Shown here: piece by piece, positions 1 to 10,567 of the stretch | Layout: every line of letters begins with the position of its first letter | Numbering within the stretch: the stretch's first letter is position 1 | Source of the DNA: Cyclospora cayetanensis | Taxonomy: Eukaryota; Apicomplexa; Conoidasida; Eucoccidiorida; Eimeriidae | NCBI RefSeq assembly: GCF_002999335.1 | Contig: NW_020312624.1 | Location: 62,001-126,000, forward strand | Length of the DNA: 64,000 bases | Direction of reading: 5' to 3' | Notes under the pieces: generated by a model | Told to the model about the DNA's origin: nothing | What the model saw: only the letters and a program-made list of their open reading frames with translations | The model's database searches: none | Position numbers and translations under genes: made by a program

Positions 1-120
1 GCGAAACAGCAACAGGAGAAGCAAGAGAAACAGCATCAGGGGAAGCAAGAGAAACAGCATCAGGGGAAGCAAGAGAAACAGCAACAGGAGAAGCAAGAGA
101 AACAGCAACAGGAGAAGCAC
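1..120 (+). repeat. 24-bp tandem repeat, about 5 copies, running off the left edge
   Basis: A 24-bp unit built on agaaacagcatcagggg plus gaagcaa repeats about five times with one or two substitutions per copy, and it begins before the window. Because 24 is a multiple of three, each frame gives an 8-residue repeat. One frame gives Lys/Gln-rich units, another gives Glu-Thr-Ala-Ser-Gly-Glu-Ala-Arg units that run straight into a plausible exon. Confidence 0.85.
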
Positions 121-3100
121 TCCGAGAGGTTCACTTTTCAGACGTTGCCGTGCAGGCCGCTCCCAAAGTCTTGCGCTTCTTGCAGAGTGACCAGTGTAGC
201 CTTCGAGACGCAGCAGTTGCTTCGACTGTTTATTCTTCGTGCGTTTCAGGAGTTAGCTTGTAATGCCACAGCAGCTTGCAGCCGTATGGCTGCTACTCGC
301 GCTTTTGTAGCTCCTGCTGCTGCGGCGTCTGGTTTGTTCTGCGGTTGCTGAAGATGTAGTCTCTGCTGCTGCTGCCTGTTGCTGCTGCTTCTGTTGTTCG
401 TACAGCGTGTCGGTTCGGGGGGCGCCTGGCGCGCCATATGCCGCGGCGATTATTGCAGCCGCTGCTGCACGCCTTCCCGAGCAGCTGCAGCAGCAGCACG
501 CGATGCAGACGCATAGCAGCCTTTTGAGCCGGAGCTGCGCGCGAAGGCGACTTTTCGACTTGCTCACGCTGCTTCGCGTGCTGGTGGAATGGAGAGTCTC
601 AACCCCTGGCCTCTGGGCGCCTCCTCTTTTGAGAAACTTTGCAGCAGCTCTGGCAGCTCCCGCAGCAGCGGGGGAGCGCCCCCCCGCTGCTGCGCTGTCT
701 TTGCAGCACCTGGTGACTGCAGCAGCGGCTCTCGTGCAGCTGCAGCTGCTGCAGGCGTCTTTTTGCTGCTGTGCGCTGCCAGCAGAGACAGCCTGCGTAG
801 AGTTGGACTCCCGTGTAGCTTCGCGTGCGCCTACCTTGCGCATCCTTCCATCCCTCGGTGTTTTCGCAGCTTCCCTGGCAGCTGAGCTGCAGCAGCAGGG
901 CCTAGCACACCCCTCAGGCAGCTGGGCATTGTTGCAGCAACAACAGCAGCAGCAGCAGCAAACGACCGTCACCAGCAGCGGCAGCGGAGGCACACGCAGC
1001 GCGAAGGCCGAATTGACACACGCTATTGCCTTCTGCTGGCAGCACTTAGCCTCTGTCGCCACTGCAAATGCAAAGGCAGAAAATGCAGCAACAACAGCGG
1101 CGGCAGAAACAGCGGCTGCTAAAACTGCACCAACAGCTACAGCAAATACAGCAGCAGCAGACGCAGCAACAACAGCGTACACTTCTCCAGAAATGCAACA
1201 AAACCAACAGCTATGGGCCGTCCTAATGCTCTGTCTTGCTGCCGGTGGCGTTTCCATGCCGTCTGCAACAGTTGCCTGCATCGTGAGCTCTCGGCTCTAT
1301 CGGCAGCAGCAGCTTCTGCTGCTGCCTTCAGGGGTTCTTCTTGTAGAGGCTCTGTCAGACAGTCGCTCATGTTTGAGTGTTAGGTGCTTCCACTGTTTTT
1401 CGCAGTAACCGCTTAAAAGTGAGAAGTTGGGCGTTTCTTGTGCTTGTTGCCGCAGCGACAAGCGGCGTGGAGGGACATGTCTGCCATGTCTACAACGCTG
1501 CTAATTCAGCATCTGAGGGCTGTAGCGCTGGAAACGGAGTATTCCCTTCTGGATTTCTCGGAGGAGCAGCATCAAGAGCAGCAGCACGGGCAGGAGCACG
1601 AGCAGCAGTACGAGCAGCCGCACCAGTGGAGCAGCAAGAGCAACAGCAAGAGGAGCGACCGGAGCAACAGCTTCCAATGTAGCAGCAGCGGTAAAGTTGC
1701 AGCTGCTATATTGGAAGCGGAGTTCCAGAAGAGGTGTTTAAAGCTTCAGCAGAAGGCGGAAGTTGCTGCATTACTATGGCGTATTTCGAACACTGACGGC
1801 GCCATGCGGTGAGTCGCAGCGGCCGTCCCTCCTGCCGGCAGCTTCCTCTGTTTCGTGTGGTGTATATATATATATATGTGTGTAGTTGCAGCTGCGTTTC
1901 TGTTTGTGCTGCCCCTGCAGCGGCGCTGTGATTTTAAAGTGCTCTAGCTGCCGGTCGGCGTGCGTTGCAGCAGTACCTTGCATGGTGTCGATTTATGCGT
2001 CTATGCAAGATGTCGCTGGCAGCTACTGCTGCCACACATTCCCGCTCCCTGCTGCTCCTGATAATGGCCTAGTCTACTCCTTCTTGTATTTGTGCAGAAG
2101 CTCTGTTTTTTGAGGCTTGCTTCAGGGTTTTTCGCGGTGCCTCTGTATCCCCCACACCGCGGAAGCGTTCCACTGCAGCGCCTCCTCGCGCAAGGGCTGA
2201 CGTTTTCACGCCAGCGCCCCCTTGTTCTGCCGCTGCTGTTCGCCATGCAGTGTGGGAACTGCCTTCCCCTACAGGCAAAGCGGGAGCGGCTTTGAAAGGC
2301 AAACAGGCCGCACCCAAACTCCTGGTGTTGCCGTCTGCTTCCTCTTCGCGCATTGGCGAAGAAGCAGAGGTAAGCCGAGCAGACACGGCGAGGGTTCTCC
2401 TGCGTGCCTCATTTGCCTGCTGTCTGCAGTATCACGAGCTGCCTGCTCTTTGCGTGCCGCGAAAGCCTTGCTTTTTCACGCAGGCGCTGCACTTTGCGCG
2501 CTGCCTGAACAATCCTTGCTGCCTCAGGACGCGTTGGAAGAATTGCTGCCGTGCGGCAGCAGCGTGCAAAGTGCGAGCAGCAGGCAGCAGCAGCTGCTGC
2601 TGCAGCGGCATCCGCAGCAGCCACAGCAGCCGCGCCGGCAGAAGACGCCGACGGGAACATTCGCAGCAGGAGCTGCTGCTGCAGCGGCATGCATTTCACA
2701 GGAACCCTCGTGCAGCATCCCTCCCCAGCCGAAGCTTCTGCGGCAGGAAACGCTGGCTGCGTCTGCCGTTACAGCAGCCGCAGACCGGGTTGCACGGAGA
2801 GTTGTTGTTCCCGAAGCGCTGTTGCTGCTGCTGCTACCTCCCTCCGCAGCAGCAGCAGCAGCAGAGGCTCCTACAGCACAGGACGCTCTGGAGAAGCGGG
2901 TGGCTGCTGCTACTCCGGCAGCAAGCGCAAGCATCACGGACGGCCCTCTTAATCGAAACAGCAGCGCTTGCCACAATCTTGACGGTGGGAAGAGCATCTA
3001 CGAATTTAGCGGCGCCTCCAGCAACAGCTGCAGCAGCAAGGTTCTTTGTGTGCGTTCCCTGCGCTGGTGCGGCAGCCGCTGGTGGGAAGTGCAGAGGCGC

Positions 3101-4415
3101 TTCGAACTTCGGCGCTGGATTGCTGCTCTCAGGTGCGTTTCCTTCTTGCATGGGAGGCCTGGTGTTTTCGGTGTGTGTTTCCCTTTTCATGCTGCTGCTG
3201 CTTTATCTGGGTTGACGCGCGCTGTTGCAGTGGGGTAGCATTCGGCGGGTTATGGCTGTCTGTTCACAGGGATCGGAAAGATCTGATTGAGCAGCTCTTC
3301 GTGATGATTCAGCAGCAGCAGCCGCGGCAGCGGCTGCCAATAGGTGCTGCAGGGGAAACACACTGTAGGTAGTGGGAAGGGCGGGGTGAGAAAGCGCGAA
3401 AGGGGAAAGAAGAGGCGAAGTTGGCAGAGCAGCATCTGCTGCTATCTCTGTCCACTGGCGTCTTGAGCATGCAGAGGTCGCCCTTATTGTCGGATCCCTG
3501 CAGGCTTGCGCGTTTTCTGTGCTGTTTCCTTCATTTCCTGCGACCCTCTGGCCCATGCGCATGGGTTGCTCTCTTTTGCCGTGTGCTAATGTGCCTCAGC
3601 TGCTCGCATGCTCGCTCTCTGTGGAGCGCTTGTGAGCGCCCTGCACGATGCAGGTGCGGCTGATGCCTCTTCGCTCCAGTGCAGCAGCAAATGCGGCGCG
3701 GGAGTGCCACCTGCCCCTGGCAGCAGCAGCAGTTGCTGCTGCTGCTGTTGCTGCAGAAAGCGTTGCAGCACGAGCAGCCGTGTCTGTTTTCTGTGGGTGC
3801 TGCGCTGCAGGAAGCTCCTTGGGTATGCCTCTGGCCCTCTCCCTTGAGAGCAGTCCTAGGGAGGCCTGGTATCAGCAAGGGCAGCAGCAGCAGCAAGAGC
3901 AGCTGCTGCTACAGCGCTTGCTGCTGCGCTGCAGTCCATGGCAAGCGGCACCAGGCGACGCTCCGGCAGCAAACTCTCTCGTCTTGCGGCGGACGGTTGT
4001 TGCTGCTGACGCCAATTATGTGCTAGACTGTATGAAAATTGATGTCGCTCTCCAGCTGTTGCGGCCTACGTCCTCTGGAAGTAAGAGCAGCAGCAGTAGC
4101 AATGACAGCAGCAATAGCAGTGGCAGCAGCAGTAGCAGCAAAACGGCGTGTTGTGGAGACGGCTCCCGACCATTTCGTCGCATCGCCCTTCTCCTGCGAG
4201 ATGCCAGCAGTAACTGCAACGGCAGGGTTGCTGCAGCTGTGTCAGAATTAGAGTCTTTGCTTGCCGCACTCCGTGGCTGGGAGGTATGCGAGCTATTGCT
4301 GCCTCTCGAGACTGGCCCTCTGGCCAGGGGGCTGTCTACCGAGGCGGGTACTGCCCTGCTAGCTTTTCTGCAGGGGGAGGCTGCCGGCTACACGCAACGC
4401 GATGCGCAGCCTTAA
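1..4415 (+). CDS. RAP-domain-like protein, 3' part of a multi-exon gene (5' end outside window)
   Basis: Coding-like + strand segments occur at 1-240, 407-1408, 2222-3132, 3261-3340 and 3648-4415, with candidate donors at 3132 (aggtgcgt) and acceptors at 3260 and 3647. The protein is rich in Leu, Ala and Gln, with CAG-encoded runs. The last exon carries, after a Ser/Asn-rich spacer, a stretch with the shape of a RAP domain: IDVALQL, then RRIALLLRDA, then an Asn-Gly-Arg, then LRGWEVCELLLPLE and a final LAFLQ helix. The Gly-Trp-x-Val followed by a hydrophobic strand is the RAP hallmark. RAP proteins in apicomplexans and plants bind organellar RNA, often mitochondrial rRNA fragments, so that role is inferred. 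Internal exon borders were not resolved. The domain match is by eye, is interrupted by low complexity, and could be coincidental. Confidence 0.42.
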
Positions 4416-4864
4416 ACCACAACTAATGAGGTCCCCCTATTTTCCGAAGCACTGGAGAGTGCGCCTTTTCATTTGCCATGCCTCTGCCTCTAAGGGGGCA
4501 CAAACCCTGTCTAAAGGGGTTGTTCGTGGGGTTGTAGTGGACGGCCCTTAAAACGCAGGTGTCTCCTCCGAGATGCATTCACCTCTAAGAGACCCCTTGA
4601 CGGCGTTTCGTGCCAGGGGCGAAGCAGCAATCTCTGGAGGCCTGAAAAGGGGGGCATGGGGGGCGCTATGGCGAAGAGTCTGAAAACTGTCTGCCGTCGA
4701 TACAGCTGGCTGCTTGGCGTCTGCTGAGCGCGCCAGGCCTAAGAGACCGCCCCCGGTATATTGCGGCTTGTGGCAGCAGATAGAGCGACACAGAGAGGCA
4801 GATAGAGAGAGAGGCACAGAGAGAGGGAGCGGCTATTGGCGACTTGCTTGTAATCAGCGCATTC
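4416..4864. other. Intergenic, between convergent genes
   Basis: About 450 bp between the stop of the RAP-like gene and the stop of the MORN gene on the other strand, so it should hold two 3' ends. Only short frames are open and no repeat is visible apart from a GA-rich stretch near 4790-4830. Confidence 0.6.
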
Positions 4865-6374
4865 TCAATGTCCATTGGACTCCAGAAAGGGAGTGACGCT
4901 GACATTCTCTGTCTGCCAGGAAAGGAGGACCTGCTGGCTCTTTACCAGTGGCGCCCCTAGAGGTTCGTCCTCTCCCTTCGCTGCTCCTGCTGCTCGGGTG
5001 TCAGTAGGTATCACGCGCTGGCTGTACACCCCAGCAACTTCAGTTCCCGTGGGGAAGCGCCAGAGACCCTCGCCCTGCGGCTTGCTGTCGCAGAAGGTTC
5101 CCGAGTAGCTTGTCTTGTCTCTCCAGATCCAGTCACCCCGTACGAGCTGTCCAGCCACCCATTCGCCCTTCAGCTGCAGCACCACCACCAATACCACCAA
5201 CACCACCGTTAGCAGCAGCAGCAGCGGATACAGATTCCACAGCATCTTTTTGCACCCTAGGCACCCAGGAACTGCCTCAAACGGGGAAGAGAGAAAAAAT
5301 ACGAGCGCCAATACCGAGATCCCTACAAAGTGCCAAATCAGGAACATCTAAAAAGGTGTTTTTTTGCACTGAAACACATGAGCGTAACGCTGGCTCTCTA
5401 CCCAAACTAGCGACAAAAAGTAGAATTCAGGTGCTGAAAGCCACAAACAACGTCAGCGTGTGCTGCTCCACTGTATTTATATCTGTTTGCGCGCCTTTTG
5501 TTTGTTCTGGCCAAACGTGTACGTTCCCTGGCCGTTGTAGAGCCCCTTCTTCCATTCCCCAAAGTAAAAGTCGCCGTTCGCAAAGCGGCGGACGCCCATG
5601 CCCTCCCGCTGTCCGCAAAGAAACTCTCCTGGGATGGAAGCAACGGCAGAATACGCAGCTGTATCCGCATTACCAATGTAACAACAACAGTTAAAACAAC
5701 AGCAAAAACAGCGACAGGAGCAACAGCAGCACCAGGTGCAGCAGCAACCACAACAGCAACAGGAGCTGCTGCTGCAGCAACAACAAAATATACAGACGAC
5801 ATTGGATGGTTCATTCTGGCTTGCCCCCATGCAGTCAGGTTTGCTTGTGTGTGGCAGCAGCTGCAACAGAACCCTCCTTCCCCCGCCTTAAGGCTGCTTC
5901 GCGGAACGGGAGCAGGCAGCTCGGCTCTCCCTGAATGGAGGCGGCACCTCGCGCTGTATCAGCAGGGGCAGCTGCCGCCGCCACTCCACGGAAGCAACTC
6001 TTAGCCTACGTCCCATTGAGATTAGCCTCGGCGCGGCTCTGTATGAGCTGTGGCCGCATGGCTCTGGCCCCCTGCATAGCGAGCTTAGCAGTATGCACCG
6101 CACCATGGAAGAAGCCTCCGTCGGAAAACGTGAGTCTGCCCTTCCCGTGCCGCTTCCCATTCTTGTAGAGGCCTTCGTATTTATCACCATTTGGAAACGC
6201 GTAGGTGCCATAGCCCTCGCGGCGGCCTTCTACGAGCTCTCCTTCAAAAGTGGAGCCGTCCGCATACACCGCGCGCCCCCTACCACTAAACTTCCGAGGG
6301 CTTTCTACAGGTGACCCCGAGTCGGTAGTGAAAGACACATAGATAGCAGACTTGTCAAGGGCCTCGTTCGCCAT
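4865..6374 (-). CDS. MORN-repeat protein (at least 3 exons)
   Basis: Exon 1 runs 6374 to 6104 and starts MANEALDKSA. It contains MORN units such as YADGSTFEGELVEGRREGYG and FPNGDKYEGLYKNGKRHGKG. It ends in phase 1 at a gtgcgg donor, and the next exon opens at 5628 with the matching phase, restoring FFHGEFLCGQREGMG and a further unit FANGDFYFGEWKKG. The last exon (about 5173 to 4865) adds TSYSGTFCDSKPQGEGLWRF and ends after a Ser/Thr-rich tail. About five MORN units are visible. MORN repeats scaffold membrane- or cytoskeleton-linked structures; radial-spoke RSPH1-type and apicomplexan basal-complex proteins share them. The final YSGTF..PQGEG..FP unit recalls axonemal members, which would fit flagellated microgametes, but that assignment is a guess. 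The donor of exon 2 was not found. Confidence 0.72.
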
Positions 6375-6612
6375 CGTGGCTGCCCCTTTTTTCGGCGCGT
6401 GGCGCAGAGCTGGGGTTACAGCTACCGCCCTCTTTGCCTAAGAAGATGGTGCGGCTGTTGCGGTGTCAGTACGCACTTTTTATCAAGAGGCTTCTGTGGT
6501 TTCCTAGGACTTGGAGCATTCCAGAACATCAGTTTCTTTGCCACACTTGCCTGCCTGTCTGCCTACCTACAAATGGATACAGGGGACGGACATACCGGCT
6601 GCTCTCGCCACA

Positions 6613-6993
6613 ATGCGGAGGTCGTCACCTGCCCCCAGGTGTGCGCACACTACGGACTGCGTTTTCTCTCGCTGGCGGGAAGCGGGAGCCGTTCTTATGA
6701 AGGCCCCTTTCCGCGAATCTGTGCACTCCAGAGAGTTCTCTGGCGGTCTGCTTCAGGCCGCCGCTACGCGCTTAGATACACAGCTCCTGCAAGTGGAGGG
6801 CATGCACGAAAATCGGCATGACCGCTTTCCCCCCAATCCTTCCGTAAGTATGTACTTTTGGGTGCAGCTCTACTTTTTGGGAGGCAGTTTTCGACGGGGT
6901 GTAAAGGAATATGATGCGCTTTGGGAACTCCTAAGGAGGACTCTGGGAGCGCTACAGCCGCAGCCGACGGCTTGGAGCGGCGGAGCGGGCTGA
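6613..6993 (+). CDS. Unrecognised ORF, divergent from the MORN gene
   Basis: A frame open across 6511-6993 begins on TTG; its first ATG is at 6613 and gives 126 aa. The stretch REFSGGLLQAAATRLDTQLL looks protein-like. At 6844 a strong donor (gtaagtatg) occurs, and an acceptor 66 nt downstream before EYDALWELLRRT keeps the same frame, so the ORF is open whether or not the segment is removed. No family was recognised. It could be the first exon of a gene continuing to the right. Confidence 0.28.
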   Translation: MRRSSPAPRCAHTTDCVFSRWREAGAVLMKAPFRESVHSREFSGGLLQAAATRLDTQLLQVEGMHENRHDRFPPNPSVSMYFWVQLYFLGGSFRRGVKEYDALWELLRRTLGALQPQPTAWSGGAG

Positions 6994-7648
6994 TGTCTGA
7001 TGAGATTCTTGCGTTTCCTGCGTTTTCTACTGAGCGGACTCTTGCAGAAATTTCAACATTGACTTACCTGAGTACTTGATTCTAGCAGGCAAGGCAAAAT
7101 AAAGCCGCTGGTTCTGCAGCAGAGCAGTACGCGCGGCAGCAGCAGCAGCAGCAGCAGCAGCCGCAGCGACGGGCGTAGCTGCTACGCATGCGCCTCGCTT
7201 ACGTCCGAGTTCCCAATTTAGCGCCAGCCAGCAGCTGCGTGAAGGGGCTTCTTTAGGCATTCAGCAGACAGCAAAAATATATGCTCTGCAAGCTTGAGGC
7301 TGACGGACGCGCGCACTCCGTGTAGCTGCTCATGCGACTTTTCGCAAGGTCCTTGGTGGGAGCTTCTTGCAAGCATGTCGGAAAGCGCTGAACGCGTCTA
7401 CAGCAACAGCAGCAACAGCAGCAGCGTTTTGCATGCGTTATATACACCCTTGCGAGGACACATTGAGACCAGGAGCGGCAACAGCTGCAACCGCAGCAAG
7501 AGCAACCACAACAACGGTGACACCCTCATCACACATCAGAAACGGCAGAGTCGTCTTCTTCTGCAGCAGCAGCTGCCGCTGCTGACGCTGCTGCTGCTGC
7601 TGTCCGCCCTTGCCGGCAGCTGCAGCTAAGACTAAGGCTGTCTCTCTA
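6994..7648. other. Upstream region of the coiled-coil gene
   Basis: It contains a (CAG)n run near 7135-7172 and short frames in several phases (7294-7621 on +, for example), none with a clear family. It may hold 5' untranslated exons or an upstream exon of the coiled-coil gene, but no splice pair was convincing. Confidence 0.4.
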
Positions 7649-8908
7649 ATGAACGCGTCCGGTGCAAGCAGTCACAGCCTTGACGAGAATAGCGTGCTCA
7701 GCAACACAAGCAGACAGAGTAAGCACACATCGCAAAGGAGCAGGAGCTGCTGCAGCGAAAATAGCATTCCCAGCCCCCTCAACTGCAAGCTACGCTGCAG
7801 CAATGAACATGCTGGTGTCAAAAATAAAGAGGGCAGCCTGCAACCCTCTGCTCAGTCCTTTGCATGCTCGCGTGTATCTGAGAAGGATGTAGGTGCAGCT
7901 TCAGCAACGACATCCTCTGCACCCGCAGCAGAAGGCTGTGCTGCGCAGACAGCACTAGAAAACACGGCAGCAGCACAAGAGACTGCTACAGCAGCAGAAG
8001 CAATTGTTGCAGCAGCTGAAGCGAATGTTGCATCAGCTGAAGCGAATGTTGCATCAGCAGAAGCTTCTTCAGTGGAAATTTCAGCAGAAGTGAATGCTGC
8101 AGCAGCAGAAGCTTCGTCAGTGGATAAATTAGCAGAAGAGACTGTTGCAGCAGCACAAGAAACTGCTGCAGCAGCACAAGAGACTGTTGCAGCAGCAGAA
8201 GCTTCTTTAGTGGAAATTCTAGCAGAGGCGAATGTTGCATCAGCAGAAGCTTCTTCAGTGGATAAATTAGCAGAAGAGACAGCTGCAGCAGCACAAGAGA
8301 CTGTTGCAGCAGCAGAAGCGAATGTTGCAACAGCAGAAGCTTCTTCAGTGGATAAATTAGCAGAAGAGACAGCAACAGCAGCACAAGAGACTGTTGCAGC
8401 AGCAGAAACGAAGGCTACAGCCCCAGAAGCTTCTTCAGTGGATAAATTAGCAGAAGAAACAGCAACAGCAGCACCAGAGACTGTTGATGCAGCAACAACG
8501 TTAGCACAAGAGACTGTTGATGCAGCAACAGAAGCTCCTCCAGTGGACAGATTTGCACGAGAGAGTGTCACTATTTTCGAAACCCCTAGGGCATCAACGT
8601 CTGCGGTAGATGAGGATGATGTCGCAGACGAGACGGAGTTTTCAAGGGCAGGAGCGGCAGCCAAACCTCTTGCTGCTGCTGCTGCAGCTGTAGCTGCAGC
8701 TGCTGCTGCTGCTTCCTCGTTTAACAGCTCCGCTAGTAGCACTTCGGAGCTTTTAGCAGCTGCGCAAGGTGCAGCCGATGCAGAAATAGGTGTTCTATCG
8801 CGCACAAGCGCTGCATGTGCTACTGCAGAGCCTGAGTCAAAAGGGGGGAATGTGGGAGACACAGTCCTTTCATTCTTGATGCGGCAAAACGGCAGCCGCC
8901 ACATGCAC

Positions 8909-8940
<32 letters not shown>

Positions 8941-10535
8941 CCAGCAGCAGCAACAGCGACAACAGCAACAACAACAGCAACAACAACAGCAACAGCAGCA
9001 GCAACAGCAACAACAGCCTCTCTTGTCGTCGGCAAGCCGCATGCTGCTCAGTGTAGGTAGGCGCATCGGCAGTGGGAGTATTGCAGCGGCGGAAAGTGCA
9101 GCAGCAGCAGCTGCCGCTGCTGCTGCAGCTGCCCTAGTTGGCGATACAGCTGGCTGTGCTCCAACTGCAGCAGCAGCAGCAGGTGGCTATGTTATACAGC
9201 TAGAACACGAACTGGCTGCCCTCAAGTATGTCTAATTCAAGACATGGGTTTTAGCCTAGCCATGCGTCTGCTGTTTCGTTGCTGTTGTTGTAGCATCGGT
9301 TACTATTTGGTTGCTGCATCTGTTGCTATGTGGTTGCTGCATCTGTTGCTATTTGTTTGTTGTATCTGTTGCTATGTGGTTGCTGCGTCTGTTCCTATTT
9401 GGTTGCTGCGTCTGTTCCTATTTGGTTGCTGCATCTTTTGCTATTTCGTTGTTGCATCTGTTGCTATTTGGTTGCTGCGTCTGTTGCTATTTGGTTGCTG
9501 CATCTGTTGCTATTTGGTTGTTGCATCTGTTGCTGTTTCGTTGTCGTATCTGTTGCTATTTGGTTGCTGCGTCTGTTGCTATTTGGTTGCTGCGTCTGTT
9601 CCTATTTGGTTGCTGCATCTGTTGCTGATGTTGCCTTTGGAGCGACTCCTGGTAATTATTCCATCGAGTTGCTCTATCTGCTTCTGCTGCTGTTGCTGCA
9701 CGTTGTTTCTGCTTGAGTGCTGCTATGTTTCTGTTCGACAGGGAGCAGGTGAGCGTCTACAGGGAAGCTTTGCGGCATATGCCAAATGCAAAGAGGCCTA
9801 GGGAACCTGCCGCCTTCAACCTGGAGGATGCAGCAAAATGCTTTGTTGCAGCATTGCTCGCTAAAGGCATCATTCTTGGGGATGCAGCAGCTGCCACAGT
9901 CGGTACACCCCGTCCGCATGCATCGAGCGCCTGTGCTGCAACAGAGGGTGTAAGTCATGCGGCGGGGGGCAATTCGTCTTCCCAAGACAATGCAGCAGAA
10001 GACACAATGGCAGTGTCGCAGCAGCAAGAACCGGAAGGTAGGCTGCTAGCCGCCGTGGTGGAGGCGCTGGCTGAGTCTCTATCTACGCCCGTCGTTCCGC
10101 AGCAACAGCAATTGGAGCAACAGCAATTGCAGCAGCAAATGGAGGCAGCTAGGCAGCAGCACGAGACTGAACGTGTTTTGTTCCTTCAAAAGCTGCAGCA
10201 ACAACAGCTGGAGGCGGAAAAGCAGCGCGATATAAACGAGCGACAGGCGAAGCAGATTGTACAGTGCGTATATTTTGTGCGTGGGGTTTGGTGCTTCCCT
10301 TGGCAGTTGTTCTTGCAGTGACACTTTTTAATTTCCGCTTCGTTCTATCGCAGCTTCTGGAGTAGTTGCTGCTTATGATTTGTGGATGCTGCTGCTGTTG
10401 CGACGCTGCCCAGGCTGACGGTAATGCTGACACAGATGAAGACAGAAGCAGATGAGCACAAGCAGCAGCAGCAGCAGCAGCAGCAGCGATTCCAGTCCGT
10501 TGAGCAGCAGCAAGAGGGGATGGCGAAGGAGTCTG

Positions 10536-10567
<32 letters not shown>

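Noticed and set aside
253..1281. 342-codon minus frame opposite the RAP-like gene
   Set aside because: Dominated by poly-Ala/poly-Cys from CTG/GCT complement of CAG repeats, with no family motif; the + strand reads better.
7852..9066. 404-codon open frame on the minus strand, antisense to the coiled-coil gene
   Set aside because: Its content is the mirror of CAG/GCA repeats (poly-Cys and Ala/Ser). The + frame has an ATG, correct splice joins and a coiled coil, so the minus frame is a shadow of stop-free repeat DNA.
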